A stretch of DNA of 10,492 nt from Chloroflexota bacterium (GTDB lineage Bacteria > Chloroflexota > Dehalococcoidia > Lucifugimonadales > Lucifugimonadaceae), in NCBI GenBank assembly GCA_030831265.1, contig JAURLM010000058.1, positions 1 to 10,492 of the forward strand. Direction: 5' to 3'. The notes beneath the pieces are model-generated. The model was not told the origin of the DNA. It saw only the letters and a list, made by a program, of their open reading frames with translations, and did not search any database. Both the position numbers and the translations under genes were made by a program. Shown in pieces: positions 1-7,147 of this stretch. Each line of letters begins with the position of its first letter. Within the stretch, counting starts at the first letter, position 1.

Positions 1-915
1 CAGGAACGGGAATACCGGGACGATTGCACCAACTGCAAATGCGATCATTGATGCGAATGCTGCGCCCCACGGTGAGCCGAGGTCGTCCTGATCAAGACCG
101 AACTCTTCTCGCAGATGCGTGTCGAGGGCTAGCTCTGGCGTTGCGGAAAGATGGCGGGCGACCATCTGAGCCTCTGCGTTGGACAGTCCCTTCGCTTCAT
201 AGAAACCGGTCAACTCTGCCTGTTCTCGCTCTGGCCACAGCGTCAACTCGGCTTTTTCCAAACGCACGATGTTCTCGTAGACATCTTTCTGTGACTGCAT
301 TGAGATGTATTCGCCAGCGGCCATTGAGAATGCACCGGCGAGCAGTCCTGCTATTCCCGCAATGACAACGAACTTTGCGTCACCAGTACCACCGGCGACA
401 CCCATCACGAGGCTGAAATTAGAGACTAGCCCGTCATTTATGCCCAGTACGGCGGCTCGAAGCGTGCCGCCTTCTCCTGCAAGGAAACCACCTTCGTGAT
501 GATCTTCAGGCGAAGCATCGCCTGGATATGCGAGGCGTCGGAGTGAAAGCTCCTGTTCTCTCGCCGCTTCAGCCATCAGTTGCGGATCGGGCAGCCGGGA
601 AATCTCGTGCAGGTTTCTTTCGTGACCGCGTATCAGGAATTTTGCTATGAACGGGGTTCCGGCTATTTTTGCCGCAAGCCACAACATGACGGATGCCAGC
701 CCCAGGCGGGCAGGGCGGACATCTGACGCTACACGACCGATGAGGCCCGCCCATTGGGCTGCGTGTTCGAGTTCGTTGTCACGCAACTGCATGAACAACT
801 TTGCACGGTCGTTGTCTGATTCCAGGCGGGAGAGTGAGCTGTAGATCGCTGCTGACCGTCGCGCTGAGCTCAGGAAGCGCGCATACACTGCCAGTTGTTT
901 GCCGTTTGATGCCAA
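1..915 (-). CDS. Ferritin-like domain / VIT1-CCC1 transporter fusion (3' end outside window)
   Basis: Membrane iron/manganese transporter of the VIT1/CCC1 family with an N-terminal rubrerythrin-like domain; 305 codons are visible and the C-terminus lies beyond the left edge. Residues 1 to about 130 are helical and ferritin-like, with E32 and an ExxH pair (E48, H51, in NELEHA) as likely di-metal ligands, and a later acidic/His stretch PEDHHE (136-141). The VIT1 domain follows: VLGINDGLVSNFSLVMGVAG (156-175), then a second membrane helix with SMAAGEYISMQSQ (197-209), an acidic cytoplasmic linker (about 210-280) and the beginning of the next helix (284-305). The start is the TTG at 913-915: GGAGG lies 11 nt upstream and the product matches where the ferritin domain normally begins. 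GTG at 886-888 is the alternative. Family knowledge implies metal export or sequestration with the ferritin domain sensing or oxidising Fe(II). It is divergent from a second VIT gene. Function is firm at family level; metal specificity is inferred. Confidence 0.9.
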   Translation of the reverse strand, partial: MASNGKQLAVYARFLSSARRSAAIYSSLSRLESDNDRAKLFMQLRDNELEHAAQWAGLIGRVASDVRPARLGLASVMLWLAAKIAGTPFIAKFLIRGHERNLHEISRLPDPQLMAEAAREQELSLRRLAYPGDASPEDHHEGGFLAGEGGTLRAAVLGINDGLVSNFSLVMGVAGGTGDAKFVVIAGIAGLLAGAFSMAAGEYISMQSQKDVYENIVRLEKAELTLWPEREQAELTGFYEAKGLSNAEAQMVARHLSATPELALDTHLREEFGLDQDDLGSPWGAAFASMIAFAVGAIVPVFPFL

Positions 916-926
916 AAGGGGGCGTG

Positions 927-931
927 CCTCC
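927..931 (-). promoter_or_regulatory. Ribosome-binding site for the ferritin-VIT1 gene
   Basis: On the minus strand this reads GGAGG, 11 nt before the TTG start. It is the only strong Shine-Dalgarno match in front of the ferritin-like domain and decides in favour of TTG over the downstream GTG. Confidence 0.6.
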
Positions 932-948
932 GTAAAGTTTCTTTTTCG

Positions 949-954
949 ATCATA
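949..954 (-). promoter_or_regulatory. Possible -10 element for the ferritin-VIT1 gene
   Basis: Minus strand reads TATGAT, one mismatch from TATAAT, placed about 20 nt before the ribosome-binding site. The hexamer 17 bp further upstream (TGCAAT) is a poor -35, so this is only a weak candidate. Confidence 0.22.
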
Positions 955-1046
955 TCGCTCAACAACCCCGTATTGCAGTCGTGTAAACGTTCAATGTGTG
1001 AATTGTTTGGCGATCAGTCCTTACCTCAAGTGGCTGGACACATCCA

Positions 1047-1095
1047 GGTTCACCGGTAGCTCACGCCGAAGGTGTGCTTGGTGCACTGGTGAACC
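1047..1095. repeat. 11-bp inverted repeat spanning the candidate starts of the right VIT1 gene
   Basis: GGTTCACCGGT at 1047-1057 pairs with ACTGGTGAACC at 1085-1095 over 11 positions, one of them a G-T wobble. Inside it, CACGCC (1062-1067) can pair with GGTGTG (1071-1076) around a GAA loop, again with one wobble. As RNA on the plus strand this would make a nested hairpin that contains the GTG at 1074 and overlaps the GTG at 1089. It could be a translation-control structure, a regulator operator, or evidence that the real start lies elsewhere. It matches no riboswitch consensus that I recognise, including the manganese yybP-ykoY and NiCo types. Confidence 0.6.
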
Positions 1096-1922
1096 CTAAA
1101 CTTCTGACAGCGCAGGTTGGACGGAGTCTAATAAACACAAAGCAGGTATTTGCCCTGTCATCCAACTCACAACAAGAACGAACAGCCGCCCTGGCACGCG
1201 AACATGAGCCAGAGGCCATTAAGCGTCGCATCAGCACGGCCACGGTTCATTCGTACACCGGCGATGCAGTGCTGGGCGCTATTGATGGCGCTGTCACTAC
1301 GTTCGCTATCGTCAGTGGTGTTGTTGGTGCCGAACTTGCCTCCAGTATCGTTCTGATTCTCGGCGTGGCTAACCTCTTGGCGGATGGCTTCAGCATGGCG
1401 GTCAGCAACTTCCTCAGCACGAGGACGGAAGCAGAGAATCTTGCCAAGCATCGAGCCGAAGAACAACGTCAAATTGACCTGATTCCAGATGGAGAGATAG
1501 CTGAAGTCCGAGAAATCTTTCGACAGAAAGGTTTCGATGGTGACGTGCTGGATCGCATCGTGGAGGTGATTACGGCAGACCGCGAGTTATGGGTGAACAC
1601 CATGCTTCAGGAAGAGCACGGACTGCAACTGGATGGCCCTTCTGCGAAGCGCGCAGGTGGGGTTACGTTCATTGCGTTCGCCGCCGCCGGTGCGATGCCG
1701 CTGCTTGCATTCATCGCAGAGGCACTGTTCCCGGGTATAGTCGGCAACGTGTTCCTGTGGAGCACTGTAATAACGGCAATTACGTTTTTTGGCGTCGGTG
1801 CTATGAAGAGCCGCTTCGTTGAGCGGCACTGGCTTCGTTCCGGGCTTGAGACGCTGGTGGTCGGTGGTATAGCGGCGGTACTCGCATACGCCGTCGGCGT
1901 GATGCTCAGGGGACTGGCTTAG
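1074..1922 (+). CDS. VIT1/CCC1-family iron/manganese transporter
   Basis: Membrane transporter of the VIT1/CCC1 family, probably moving Fe(II) or Mn(II) out of the cytoplasm; 282 aa from this start. The family signature AIDGAVTTFAIVSGVVGA is at 69-86 in the first helix, with the membrane Asp at D71. The second helix ends in GFSMAVSNFLSTR (105-117). A Glu-rich cytoplasmic linker (about 120-185, including EEQRQ, EVREIF and QEEHGL) corresponds to the metal-binding region of VIT1. Three further membrane helices follow, at about 194-218, 225-244 and 256-278. There is no ferritin domain, unlike the divergent neighbour. The start is uncertain: homologues begin near residue 43 (EHEPEAIKRR), no ATG is in frame, and the only usual starts are GTG 1074 and GTG 1089, both inside an inverted repeat and without a well-placed ribosome-binding site. 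The 3' end faces the decarboxylase gene, 10 bp away. Confidence 0.88.
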   Translation: MLGALVNPKLLTAQVGRSLINTKQVFALSSNSQQERTAALAREHEPEAIKRRISTATVHSYTGDAVLGAIDGAVTTFAIVSGVVGAELASSIVLILGVANLLADGFSMAVSNFLSTRTEAENLAKHRAEEQRQIDLIPDGEIAEVREIFRQKGFDGDVLDRIVEVITADRELWVNTMLQEEHGLQLDGPSAKRAGGVTFIAFAAAGAMPLLAFIAEALFPGIVGNVFLWSTVITAITFFGVGAMKSRFVERHWLRSGLETLVVGGIAAVLAYAVGVMLRGLA

Positions 1923-1932
1923 CCCGCTGGAG

Positions 1933-3591
1933 CTACAGACTGCCGTCGATAATCACGTCGATGACTGCTGGCTCGCCTGACTTGATTGCGCCATCCAGCG
2001 CATTCGCAAACTCCTCTGGTCGCTCCACACGTTCGCCGCGCATCCCGTAAGCCTTCGCCTGCGCCACAAAGTCAATCTCCGCCGGGAAGTCGAAGCCAAA
2101 GTAGTGACTCGGCATCGCCATCTTGTTCAGGCGGTGGTAGTGGTTCATGTTGACCTTCAGCACTCTGTACGAAGAGTTGTTGCACATGACATAAACCACC
2201 GGGACGTTGTGGTTGACCGATGTGTAGAGTGCCTGGATTGTCATCATGGCGCTGCCGTCGCCTATAACGCCAACCGTTGGCCTGTCCATGTTCGCCAGCT
2301 TGACCCCCAGTGTTGCGCCCATCCCCCAGCCAATGGCCTGCCCGCGGCATCCAAAGTATGAGCCAGGCCGTGAAGGCTGCAGCGCATCAAACACGAACCC
2401 GGACGAACTCACACCGTCGTTGAACACCACCGTGTCCTCAGGCATTGTGTCCGCCATCACCTTGCCCATAGCTGCCGCCGTCATTGGTGAGCTTTTCATG
2501 CCCTTTGCCGCAAGCTCCAGGAATGCTGATCGACGTGCTGCTGACTGCTGTGCAGCCTGTGCTGCGCGGCCCTTTGCCGACTCGATCTGTGAGCCGGACA
2601 TTACCTCTGAAAGCTGGTCCGCAAGCTGACCGAGTGCGATTCCGGGTGCACCGATGATGCCGAGGTCAGTAGGTTCCGACTTGCCGATCTCGCCAGCGTT
2701 GATATCGATATGAATGAGCTTAGAGTCGGATGCGACGAATTGGCCGGGCTGGTAGAAGAAGTCTTCGAATACCGGGCATCCGGCTGCGACAACCACGTCG
2801 GCGGCGCGTACTGCATCGACAGCTTCCTGTGTCCGCATGTTCAACCCGCCCTGCCACAGCGGGTGGGTTGCCGGGAAGTTCATCGCGGTCGACAGATGGC
2901 CATACGCCTTCATGCCACCAAGTTCGGCGAGACGCACTGCGCCTTCCGCACCGCCGTATTCGGACACGCGGTCACCAACTATCAGGATTGGACGCTCTGC
3001 GTTGGCGATCAGCTTGCATGCCTCTTCGATGGCGTTCGAGTCTGCCTGCGGGAGCGAACGGACAGCCGTGGATGGCAGGATATCGATGTCTGCGACGTCG
3101 TCGAAGGCGTTAGCTGAGACTGAAACGAACACCGGGCCGGTTGGTGCAGTCCGTGCTTCCTGGAAGGCGCGACGGATGACCGATGCCATTTGCTCCGGGT
3201 GGGTTATCTCCGTGCTCCATTTCGCAAATGGGCGCGCCATTTCTGCGAGGTCGCTCCGGCCAGCCGCCATCTTGCGGATGTCCTTGTTGCCGGCGGTCAG
3301 GACCATCGGCGTGCCGGAATACTTCATGTCGATCATCAGGCTCAGGCCGTTCGCCATGCCGTTGTCTATGTGCAGGCTGACCAGTGGAACCTCGCCTGAT
3401 GCCCGTGCGTAGCCTTCCGCCATGCCGACCGCGACGCCTTCCTGCAGTGCCAGGTAGTAGCGAAGGTCCGGGTATTCCGGCATCACGTCCATCATCGGAG
3501 CCTCGGACGTGCCGGGATTGCCGAACATGTGGCGTATGCCTTCGGCCTGGAACATCTTTAGGAGGGCGTGCTTACCGGCGATTTTCGGCAT
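1933..3591 (-). CDS. Thiamine-diphosphate-dependent 2-oxoacid decarboxylase, benzoylformate decarboxylase-like
   Basis: Cytoplasmic ThDP enzyme of the acetolactate synthase/benzoylformate decarboxylase family, 552 aa, expected to decarboxylate a 2-oxo acid to an aldehyde. Three domains are visible: N-terminal PYR (1-165), central (185-330) and C-terminal PP (365-552). The cofactor-activating Glu is E51 in ALQEGVAVGMAEGYAR. The ThDP/Mg motif starts with GDG (444-446) and ends with NN (471-472). Compared with remembered Pseudomonas benzoylformate decarboxylase, H74 (in SLHIDNG) and H243 (in ATHPLWQGG) occupy the places of the catalytic histidines, while the active-site Ser of GNPGS is T28 in GNPGTSE. 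The context YQPGQF (280-285) also resembles that enzyme. The start is the ATG at 3589-3591, with AGGA 6 nt upstream; a TTG at 3645 would add an unconserved 18-residue tail. It is last in the enzyme cluster, 102 bp after the SelA-like gene. Substrate unknown; a lyase or synthase role is possible. Confidence 0.88.
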   Translation of the reverse strand: MPKIAGKHALLKMFQAEGIRHMFGNPGTSEAPMMDVMPEYPDLRYYLALQEGVAVGMAEGYARASGEVPLVSLHIDNGMANGLSLMIDMKYSGTPMVLTAGNKDIRKMAAGRSDLAEMARPFAKWSTEITHPEQMASVIRRAFQEARTAPTGPVFVSVSANAFDDVADIDILPSTAVRSLPQADSNAIEEACKLIANAERPILIVGDRVSEYGGAEGAVRLAELGGMKAYGHLSTAMNFPATHPLWQGGLNMRTQEAVDAVRAADVVVAAGCPVFEDFFYQPGQFVASDSKLIHIDINAGEIGKSEPTDLGIIGAPGIALGQLADQLSEVMSGSQIESAKGRAAQAAQQSAARRSAFLELAAKGMKSSPMTAAAMGKVMADTMPEDTVVFNDGVSSSGFVFDALQPSRPGSYFGCRGQAIGWGMGATLGVKLANMDRPTVGVIGDGSAMMTIQALYTSVNHNVPVVYVMCNNSSYRVLKVNMNHYHRLNKMAMPSHYFGFDFPAEIDFVAQAKAYGMRGERVERPEEFANALDGAIKSGEPAVIDVIIDGSL

Positions 3592-3597
3592 GTCAGT

Positions 3598-3601
3598 TCC
3601 T
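3598..3601 (-). promoter_or_regulatory. Ribosome-binding site for the ThDP enzyme
   Basis: Minus strand reads AGGA, 6 nt before the ATG at 3591. Together with family alignment at GKHALLKMF, it supports this start over the upstream TTG at 3645. Confidence 0.5.
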
Positions 3602-3693
3602 GTTTGGGTCTGATGGTTGACTGGAGTGGCGAACGGTACGCCCAATGTTAACCGCGAGATGGGCTGGATGGCATGGTTTGGTCAGGATACGGG

Positions 3694-4836
3694 CTAATTG
3701 CCAGACGATGCTCTCAATAACTCTTCGTGGACGCGGGCGACTACTGTTGGAAGTTCACCGGGTTGTATGTTCAACGGATCAATCCAGATTTCCCGTGGCC
3801 CTATGTAGCCTGAGACAACGTAAACGCGGGGTGGCTTCTCCATGAGCCGTGCCGCCATGCCGGGGCCGTCCGGGCCGCGCCAGGAGTCCGTGAACCGGAT
3901 GACTGTATGCGGGATGTAGTGGTCGTAGTTGTGTTCAATGGAGATTGCCGTGCCGGGGATTTCTCCAAGCTGGTCTACAACTGATTCCATCTCACGCCGG
4001 TAGCGCTGCGTCTCTGCCTGTTCATCTTCGTCGACAAACGAACGCAGGGCTGCGAGCAATCCTGCTATCTCCTCTTTCGACACCTTTTGGGCGCGGGCGA
4101 TGGTCGCATTTGGAGCATTGACCATCCTTGCGTACTCAATCCATTCCGGTTTTCCGAGCAACATTCCTGTGCTCTGTGGTCCGCGCACCGCTTTCCCGCC
4201 GGAGAATGACACGAGGTCTGCCCCGGCTGCTGTGAACTTCCGCAGGTTGTCACGCGGAGGGAGCATTGATGCGGCATCGACCAGGAACGGCAACCCGTGT
4301 CCGTGAGCGATTTCTGCCGCTTTTTCAACCTGAACCGTGCCATGGTTCTTGAACGGGGATTCAAGGTGAATAACCCCGGCAGTACGGTCAGAGATTGCAT
4401 CTTCAAGCTGTTCTGCTGTGCAGCCAGACTCGTCACCTGCTTCTACAAACCGTGTGCCTGGCACGAGGTACAGGTGGTCGTAGACGAAGCGGTGCGCCTT
4501 CTGGATAACCAGCTCGTTCGGGATGCCCATGGTGTCTGGAAGCCGGGCGATGACGTCCCGGTTCCCCTTGCTGACCGCCGCAGCAGCCTGCACGACTAAT
4601 CCACCCGATGCGCCGCTCGTTATCGTGGCAGCTTCGGCACCGACCAGCGTTGCGATCTCCTTGCCTGCGGCGAGGAGAAGCTCGTCAATGTTGACGAACA
4701 CCTCGGACATCGCCTGCATGGCGTCCATCGCCTCCTGCCGGGGCCGGCTTCCGGAGTGCTTCGTGTTGGGGCCACCCGCGTTGATGATCGGCGTGACGCC
4801 AAGCCGTTGGATGATGTCGTAACCGCTGTTCGGCAT
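3694..4836 (-). CDS. SelA-like PLP-dependent enzyme (D-glucosaminate-6-phosphate ammonia-lyase type)
   Basis: Fold-type I PLP enzyme of the SelA/DgaE group, 380 aa, cytoplasmic. The PLP lysine is K215 in FSGGKAVRGPQSTG (211-224); D187 in FLVDAAS (184-190) would hold the pyridine nitrogen. The N-terminus (GVTPIINAGGPNTKHSGSRP, 13-32) and TSGASGGL (73-80) are typical of the SelA-like ammonia-lyases. True bacterial SelA is about 460 aa with an N-terminal tRNA-binding domain; this protein is shorter and no selenocysteine genes are nearby, so a selenium transferase role is unlikely. Characterised relatives convert an amino-sugar acid to a 2-keto-3-deoxy acid plus ammonia. It begins 12 bp after the dehydrogenase stop, so the two are probably co-translated. 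The downstream ThDP decarboxylase could consume a 2-oxo acid product. Amino-acid aldolase, racemase or cystathionine-type activities remain possible. Confidence 0.82.
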   Translation of the reverse strand: MPNSGYDIIQRLGVTPIINAGGPNTKHSGSRPRQEAMDAMQAMSEVFVNIDELLLAAGKEIATLVGAEAATITSGASGGLVVQAAAAVSKGNRDVIARLPDTMGIPNELVIQKAHRFVYDHLYLVPGTRFVEAGDESGCTAEQLEDAISDRTAGVIHLESPFKNHGTVQVEKAAEIAHGHGLPFLVDAASMLPPRDNLRKFTAAGADLVSFSGGKAVRGPQSTGMLLGKPEWIEYARMVNAPNATIARAQKVSKEEIAGLLAALRSFVDEDEQAETQRYRREMESVVDQLGEIPGTAISIEHNYDHYIPHTVIRFTDSWRGPDGPGMAARLMEKPPRVYVVSGYIGPREIWIDPLNIQPGELPTVVARVHEELLRASSGN

Positions 4837-4848
4837 GGCTGCTTGCGC

Positions 4849-5946
4849 CTACCTCAGTTCAAAATCCAGATCCAGTTCGCCACGGATAGACTCAAACCAT
4901 TCGACGACCTTGCGGTGGTACGGGATGCCGTCACGCTGACGGATCTCAACTTCCTCGGCCTCCGGTAAGCCAGCGTAGACAACGCGGTCATGCCCCGGTG
5001 CCGGTTTCGTCTCTCGCAGGCCACGCAGGAAGTCGTCCATATCCTTCTTGAATTTCGCCACGTCCATGAACGCGTCGATGGATATGGCCTGTACGAAGTG
5101 GTTGAGCAGTTCTGGCGGTGATGGCGGCATCAGGAAACCAGCGCCCGCACCTGACAGGACGCTGGACATAATTTCGGCCACAGCTGCAAAACCGTAACCC
5201 TTGTGCGATCCCTGCTCGCGGGTTCCACCGAACGGCAGCATCATGTACTGGCCGCGAGGTGGAAGTGGAGTCTCTTCCATGACGGGCGAGCCGTCAGGCC
5301 GGGTTATCCAGCCCGGCTCCATTGGCGCACCGACGCGGTCTGCGAGACGCAGCTTGTTTCCTGCGACCTGCGTAGTGGCCACGTCGAAAACGAACGGGGC
5401 CTCTTTGTCAGCAGGGACCGCCCATGCCCAAGGGTTCGTGGCAAAGCGGGCTTCTGCTCCGAATGTCGGAACCGCGTTGAGCGGGTTTCCGGAGGTCATG
5501 CACCAACCGATCATGTCGTGCTTGAGCGGCATCATGGCGTGGTAGGCGAGCATCCCGATGTGGCGAGAGTTGTGGACGACAACCGTGCCTGTTCCGTGCT
5601 TCTTTGCTTTTTCGATGGCCATCTCCATCGCTTTTGGCAGTACATGCAGGCCAAGACCGCGGTCACCGTCGACATTGGCCGTGGTGTCTGTCTCACGTGT
5701 CACCCGGATGTTCGGACGCGGGTTCATGTTGCCCTGTGAGTAGCGCTCGACGTAGTTGACGAGCATGTTGGACACGCCGTGTGACTCGCAGCCACGCAGG
5801 TCACTGGTCATCAGCACATCGGCAGAAAGCGTGGCGTCGGAGTCTGACAGCCCCATCTTGGTGAAGATTGCCTTTGTGGCAGCGTGCATCTTGTCGTGCT
5901 GGATGTAGACGCGGTCAGCTTCCGGCACAAGGAATCGTTCGAGCAT
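4849..5946 (-). CDS. Malate/L-lactate-type dehydrogenase (Ldh2/COG2055 family)
   Basis: NAD(P)-dependent 2-hydroxyacid dehydrogenase of the Ldh2/MDH2 family, which is unrelated to classical Rossmann malate dehydrogenases; members act on malate, lactate, sulfolactate, ureidoglycolate or 2,3-diketogulonate. The protein is 365 aa, usual for the family. Signature motifs are SDLRGCESHGV (48-58, with H56 as the likely catalytic His), HNSRHIGMLAYH (125-136), ATNPWAWAVP (169-178) and GSHKGYGF (246-253). The start is ATG at 5944-5946 with GAAAGG 8 nt upstream. It is separated by 89 bp from the NHL gene upstream and by 12 bp from the SelA-like gene downstream, so it may head a three-enzyme set. The likely reaction is 2-hydroxy acid to 2-oxo acid. 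The substrate cannot be assigned: sulfolactate, ureidoglycolate and sugar acids are all possible. Confidence 0.9.
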   Translation of the reverse strand: MLERFLVPEADRVYIQHDKMHAATKAIFTKMGLSDSDATLSADVLMTSDLRGCESHGVSNMLVNYVERYSQGNMNPRPNIRVTRETDTTANVDGDRGLGLHVLPKAMEMAIEKAKKHGTGTVVVHNSRHIGMLAYHAMMPLKHDMIGWCMTSGNPLNAVPTFGAEARFATNPWAWAVPADKEAPFVFDVATTQVAGNKLRLADRVGAPMEPGWITRPDGSPVMEETPLPPRGQYMMLPFGGTREQGSHKGYGFAAVAEIMSSVLSGAGAGFLMPPSPPELLNHFVQAISIDAFMDVAKFKKDMDDFLRGLRETKPAPGHDRVVYAGLPEAEEVEIRQRDGIPYHRKVVEWFESIRGELDLDFELR

Positions 5947-6035
5947 TTTTTCGGCCTTTCGAAGGGTCCTGGTTTAGGGCGGTTTCGGTCAGGGAGATTG
6001 GCTGCTGCCGCTCGTCGCTGGAGTTGTTTTGAGGG

Positions 6036-7142
6036 CTAATTGATCTTCGGGTCTCGGTAGGTTTCGGCCGGCTCCACTTCCCCTGGTTTCAGCACCCGGA
6101 ACGTCTTGCGGTATACCTGCACTCTGTAACGTGCCTGATCCACCACGTAGATGCGGAACTGGTCGTCCAGCTTGACTGCGGTCGGTTTCCAGAACCGCTT
6201 TTCACGGTCGAGGTCCTCGATGTGGTCACGCCAGCGCAGCATGTCCTGGTTCGCCATCAGCTTGTCAGCACCGCGTTCGGTCATGGTGGCGTCGCCAATA
6301 AACGACTCGATGAACACGCCACGCGGGTTGAACTGCAACACACGGTCGTTGCCGCGGTCACAAATGTAGATGTCACCGTGTGCGTCAACTGCAACATCGC
6401 TTGGCCGGTTGAGCGTGCCGTGGTTCTTGCCAGCGTGGTTAATGGTCTGCAAATGTTCTCCGGCAGCGGAGAAACGCTGGATGCGGTTGTTGCGCCAGTC
6501 TGCGACCAGTAGAGAGCCGTTCACCGGGTCGACGGCGACGCCCCACGGGTGATCCATCTGCCCGGGGCCGTTTCCCGTCTCGCCAAAGCCACCGAGATAC
6601 TTGCCATCTGTGGTGAAGTTCTGCACGAGGCTTGAACGGGTGCTCACGACCCAGAGCGTGCCGTCTGGTGCAAACGTGATGCCCGAGGGTGCGTTCAACT
6701 GTCCCGGGTCGTCGCCCGACTCGCCCCATGAATTCAGCACGTTGCCTTTCGTATCGAGTGCAACCACCTTGTTGGCGTGCTCATCCGTGAAGTACAGATT
6801 GCCCTTGCCGTTGGAGTCACACATCATTGGCGATGGATAAACCTCTTCGCCGTGCACCTGGGGCTTGCCGTCGATGAGCGGCTCGATGTTACGCGGGAAC
6901 TCATCGTCGATATTGCAGACGGCGAAGCGTACGCGCGGGTAGACAGACTGCGTCTCGTACTTGTTGAGCACGTATATCCAACCGTCCCCGGCGAACGCCA
7001 TATCCATTGCGCCGTACAGACCGTCGATGATGAGACGTTGGCCGAAAGATGTCTCAAAGCGGTGACCCATACGCAGCAGCGTCGGGTATTCACCTGTGAG
7101 TTTCGTCTCTGCTTTTTGATCGTTTTTTTGTGCTGTTGTCAT
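6036..7142 (-). CDS. NHL-repeat beta-propeller protein
   Basis: Six-bladed beta-propeller of the NHL/SMP-30-like type, 368 aa. Repeats are visible at about 44-75, 103-132, 148-181, 195-229, 243-275 and 317-346. The best are NAPSGITFAPDGTLWVV (150-166), DHPWGVAVDPVNGSLLVADW (197-216) and NRPSDVAVDAHGDIYICDRG (245-264). No signal peptide or membrane helix is seen; the first 17 residues are polar and Lys-rich. Such propellers serve as binding or scaffolding modules and some hydrolyse lactones or peptidyl-hydroxyglycine; no catalytic set can be recognised here. The ATG lies 5 bp after the DUF1501 stop with no clear ribosome-binding site, which points to translational coupling. It is probably a functional partner of the DUF1501/DUF1800 pair, an inference from gene order only. 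Confidence 0.87.
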   Translation of the reverse strand: MTTAQKNDQKAETKLTGEYPTLLRMGHRFETSFGQRLIIDGLYGAMDMAFAGDGWIYVLNKYETQSVYPRVRFAVCNIDDEFPRNIEPLIDGKPQVHGEEVYPSPMMCDSNGKGNLYFTDEHANKVVALDTKGNVLNSWGESGDDPGQLNAPSGITFAPDGTLWVVSTRSSLVQNFTTDGKYLGGFGETGNGPGQMDHPWGVAVDPVNGSLLVADWRNNRIQRFSAAGEHLQTINHAGKNHGTLNRPSDVAVDAHGDIYICDRGNDRVLQFNPRGVFIESFIGDATMTERGADKLMANQDMLRWRDHIEDLDREKRFWKPTAVKLDDQFRIYVVDQARYRVQVYRKTFRVLKPGEVEPAETYRDPKIN

Positions 7143-7147
7143 GGTGG

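Noticed and set aside
873..953. Short minus-strand frame starting at an ATG (MIEKETLRRH) overlapping the ferritin-VIT1 start
   Set aside because: It stops after about 27 codons and has no ribosome-binding site; the TTG in the correct frame has one and leads straight into the ferritin-like domain. A sequencing frameshift here is possible but not needed.
959..987. Possible promoter for the right VIT1 gene (TCAACA, 17 bp, TGTAAA)
   Set aside because: Both hexamers match at only 4 of 6 positions, and neither the transcript start nor the gene start is settled, so this cannot be told from chance.
995..1012. TTCA-ATGTG-TGAA dyad as a regulator operator
   Set aside because: Half-sites of only 4 bp with no extension; not distinguishable from chance and not a recognisable Fur or MntR box.
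3592..3645. 18-codon N-terminal extension of the ThDP enzyme from a TTG start
   Set aside because: The extension is not like the family N-terminus, and the downstream ATG has a well-spaced AGGA ribosome-binding site.
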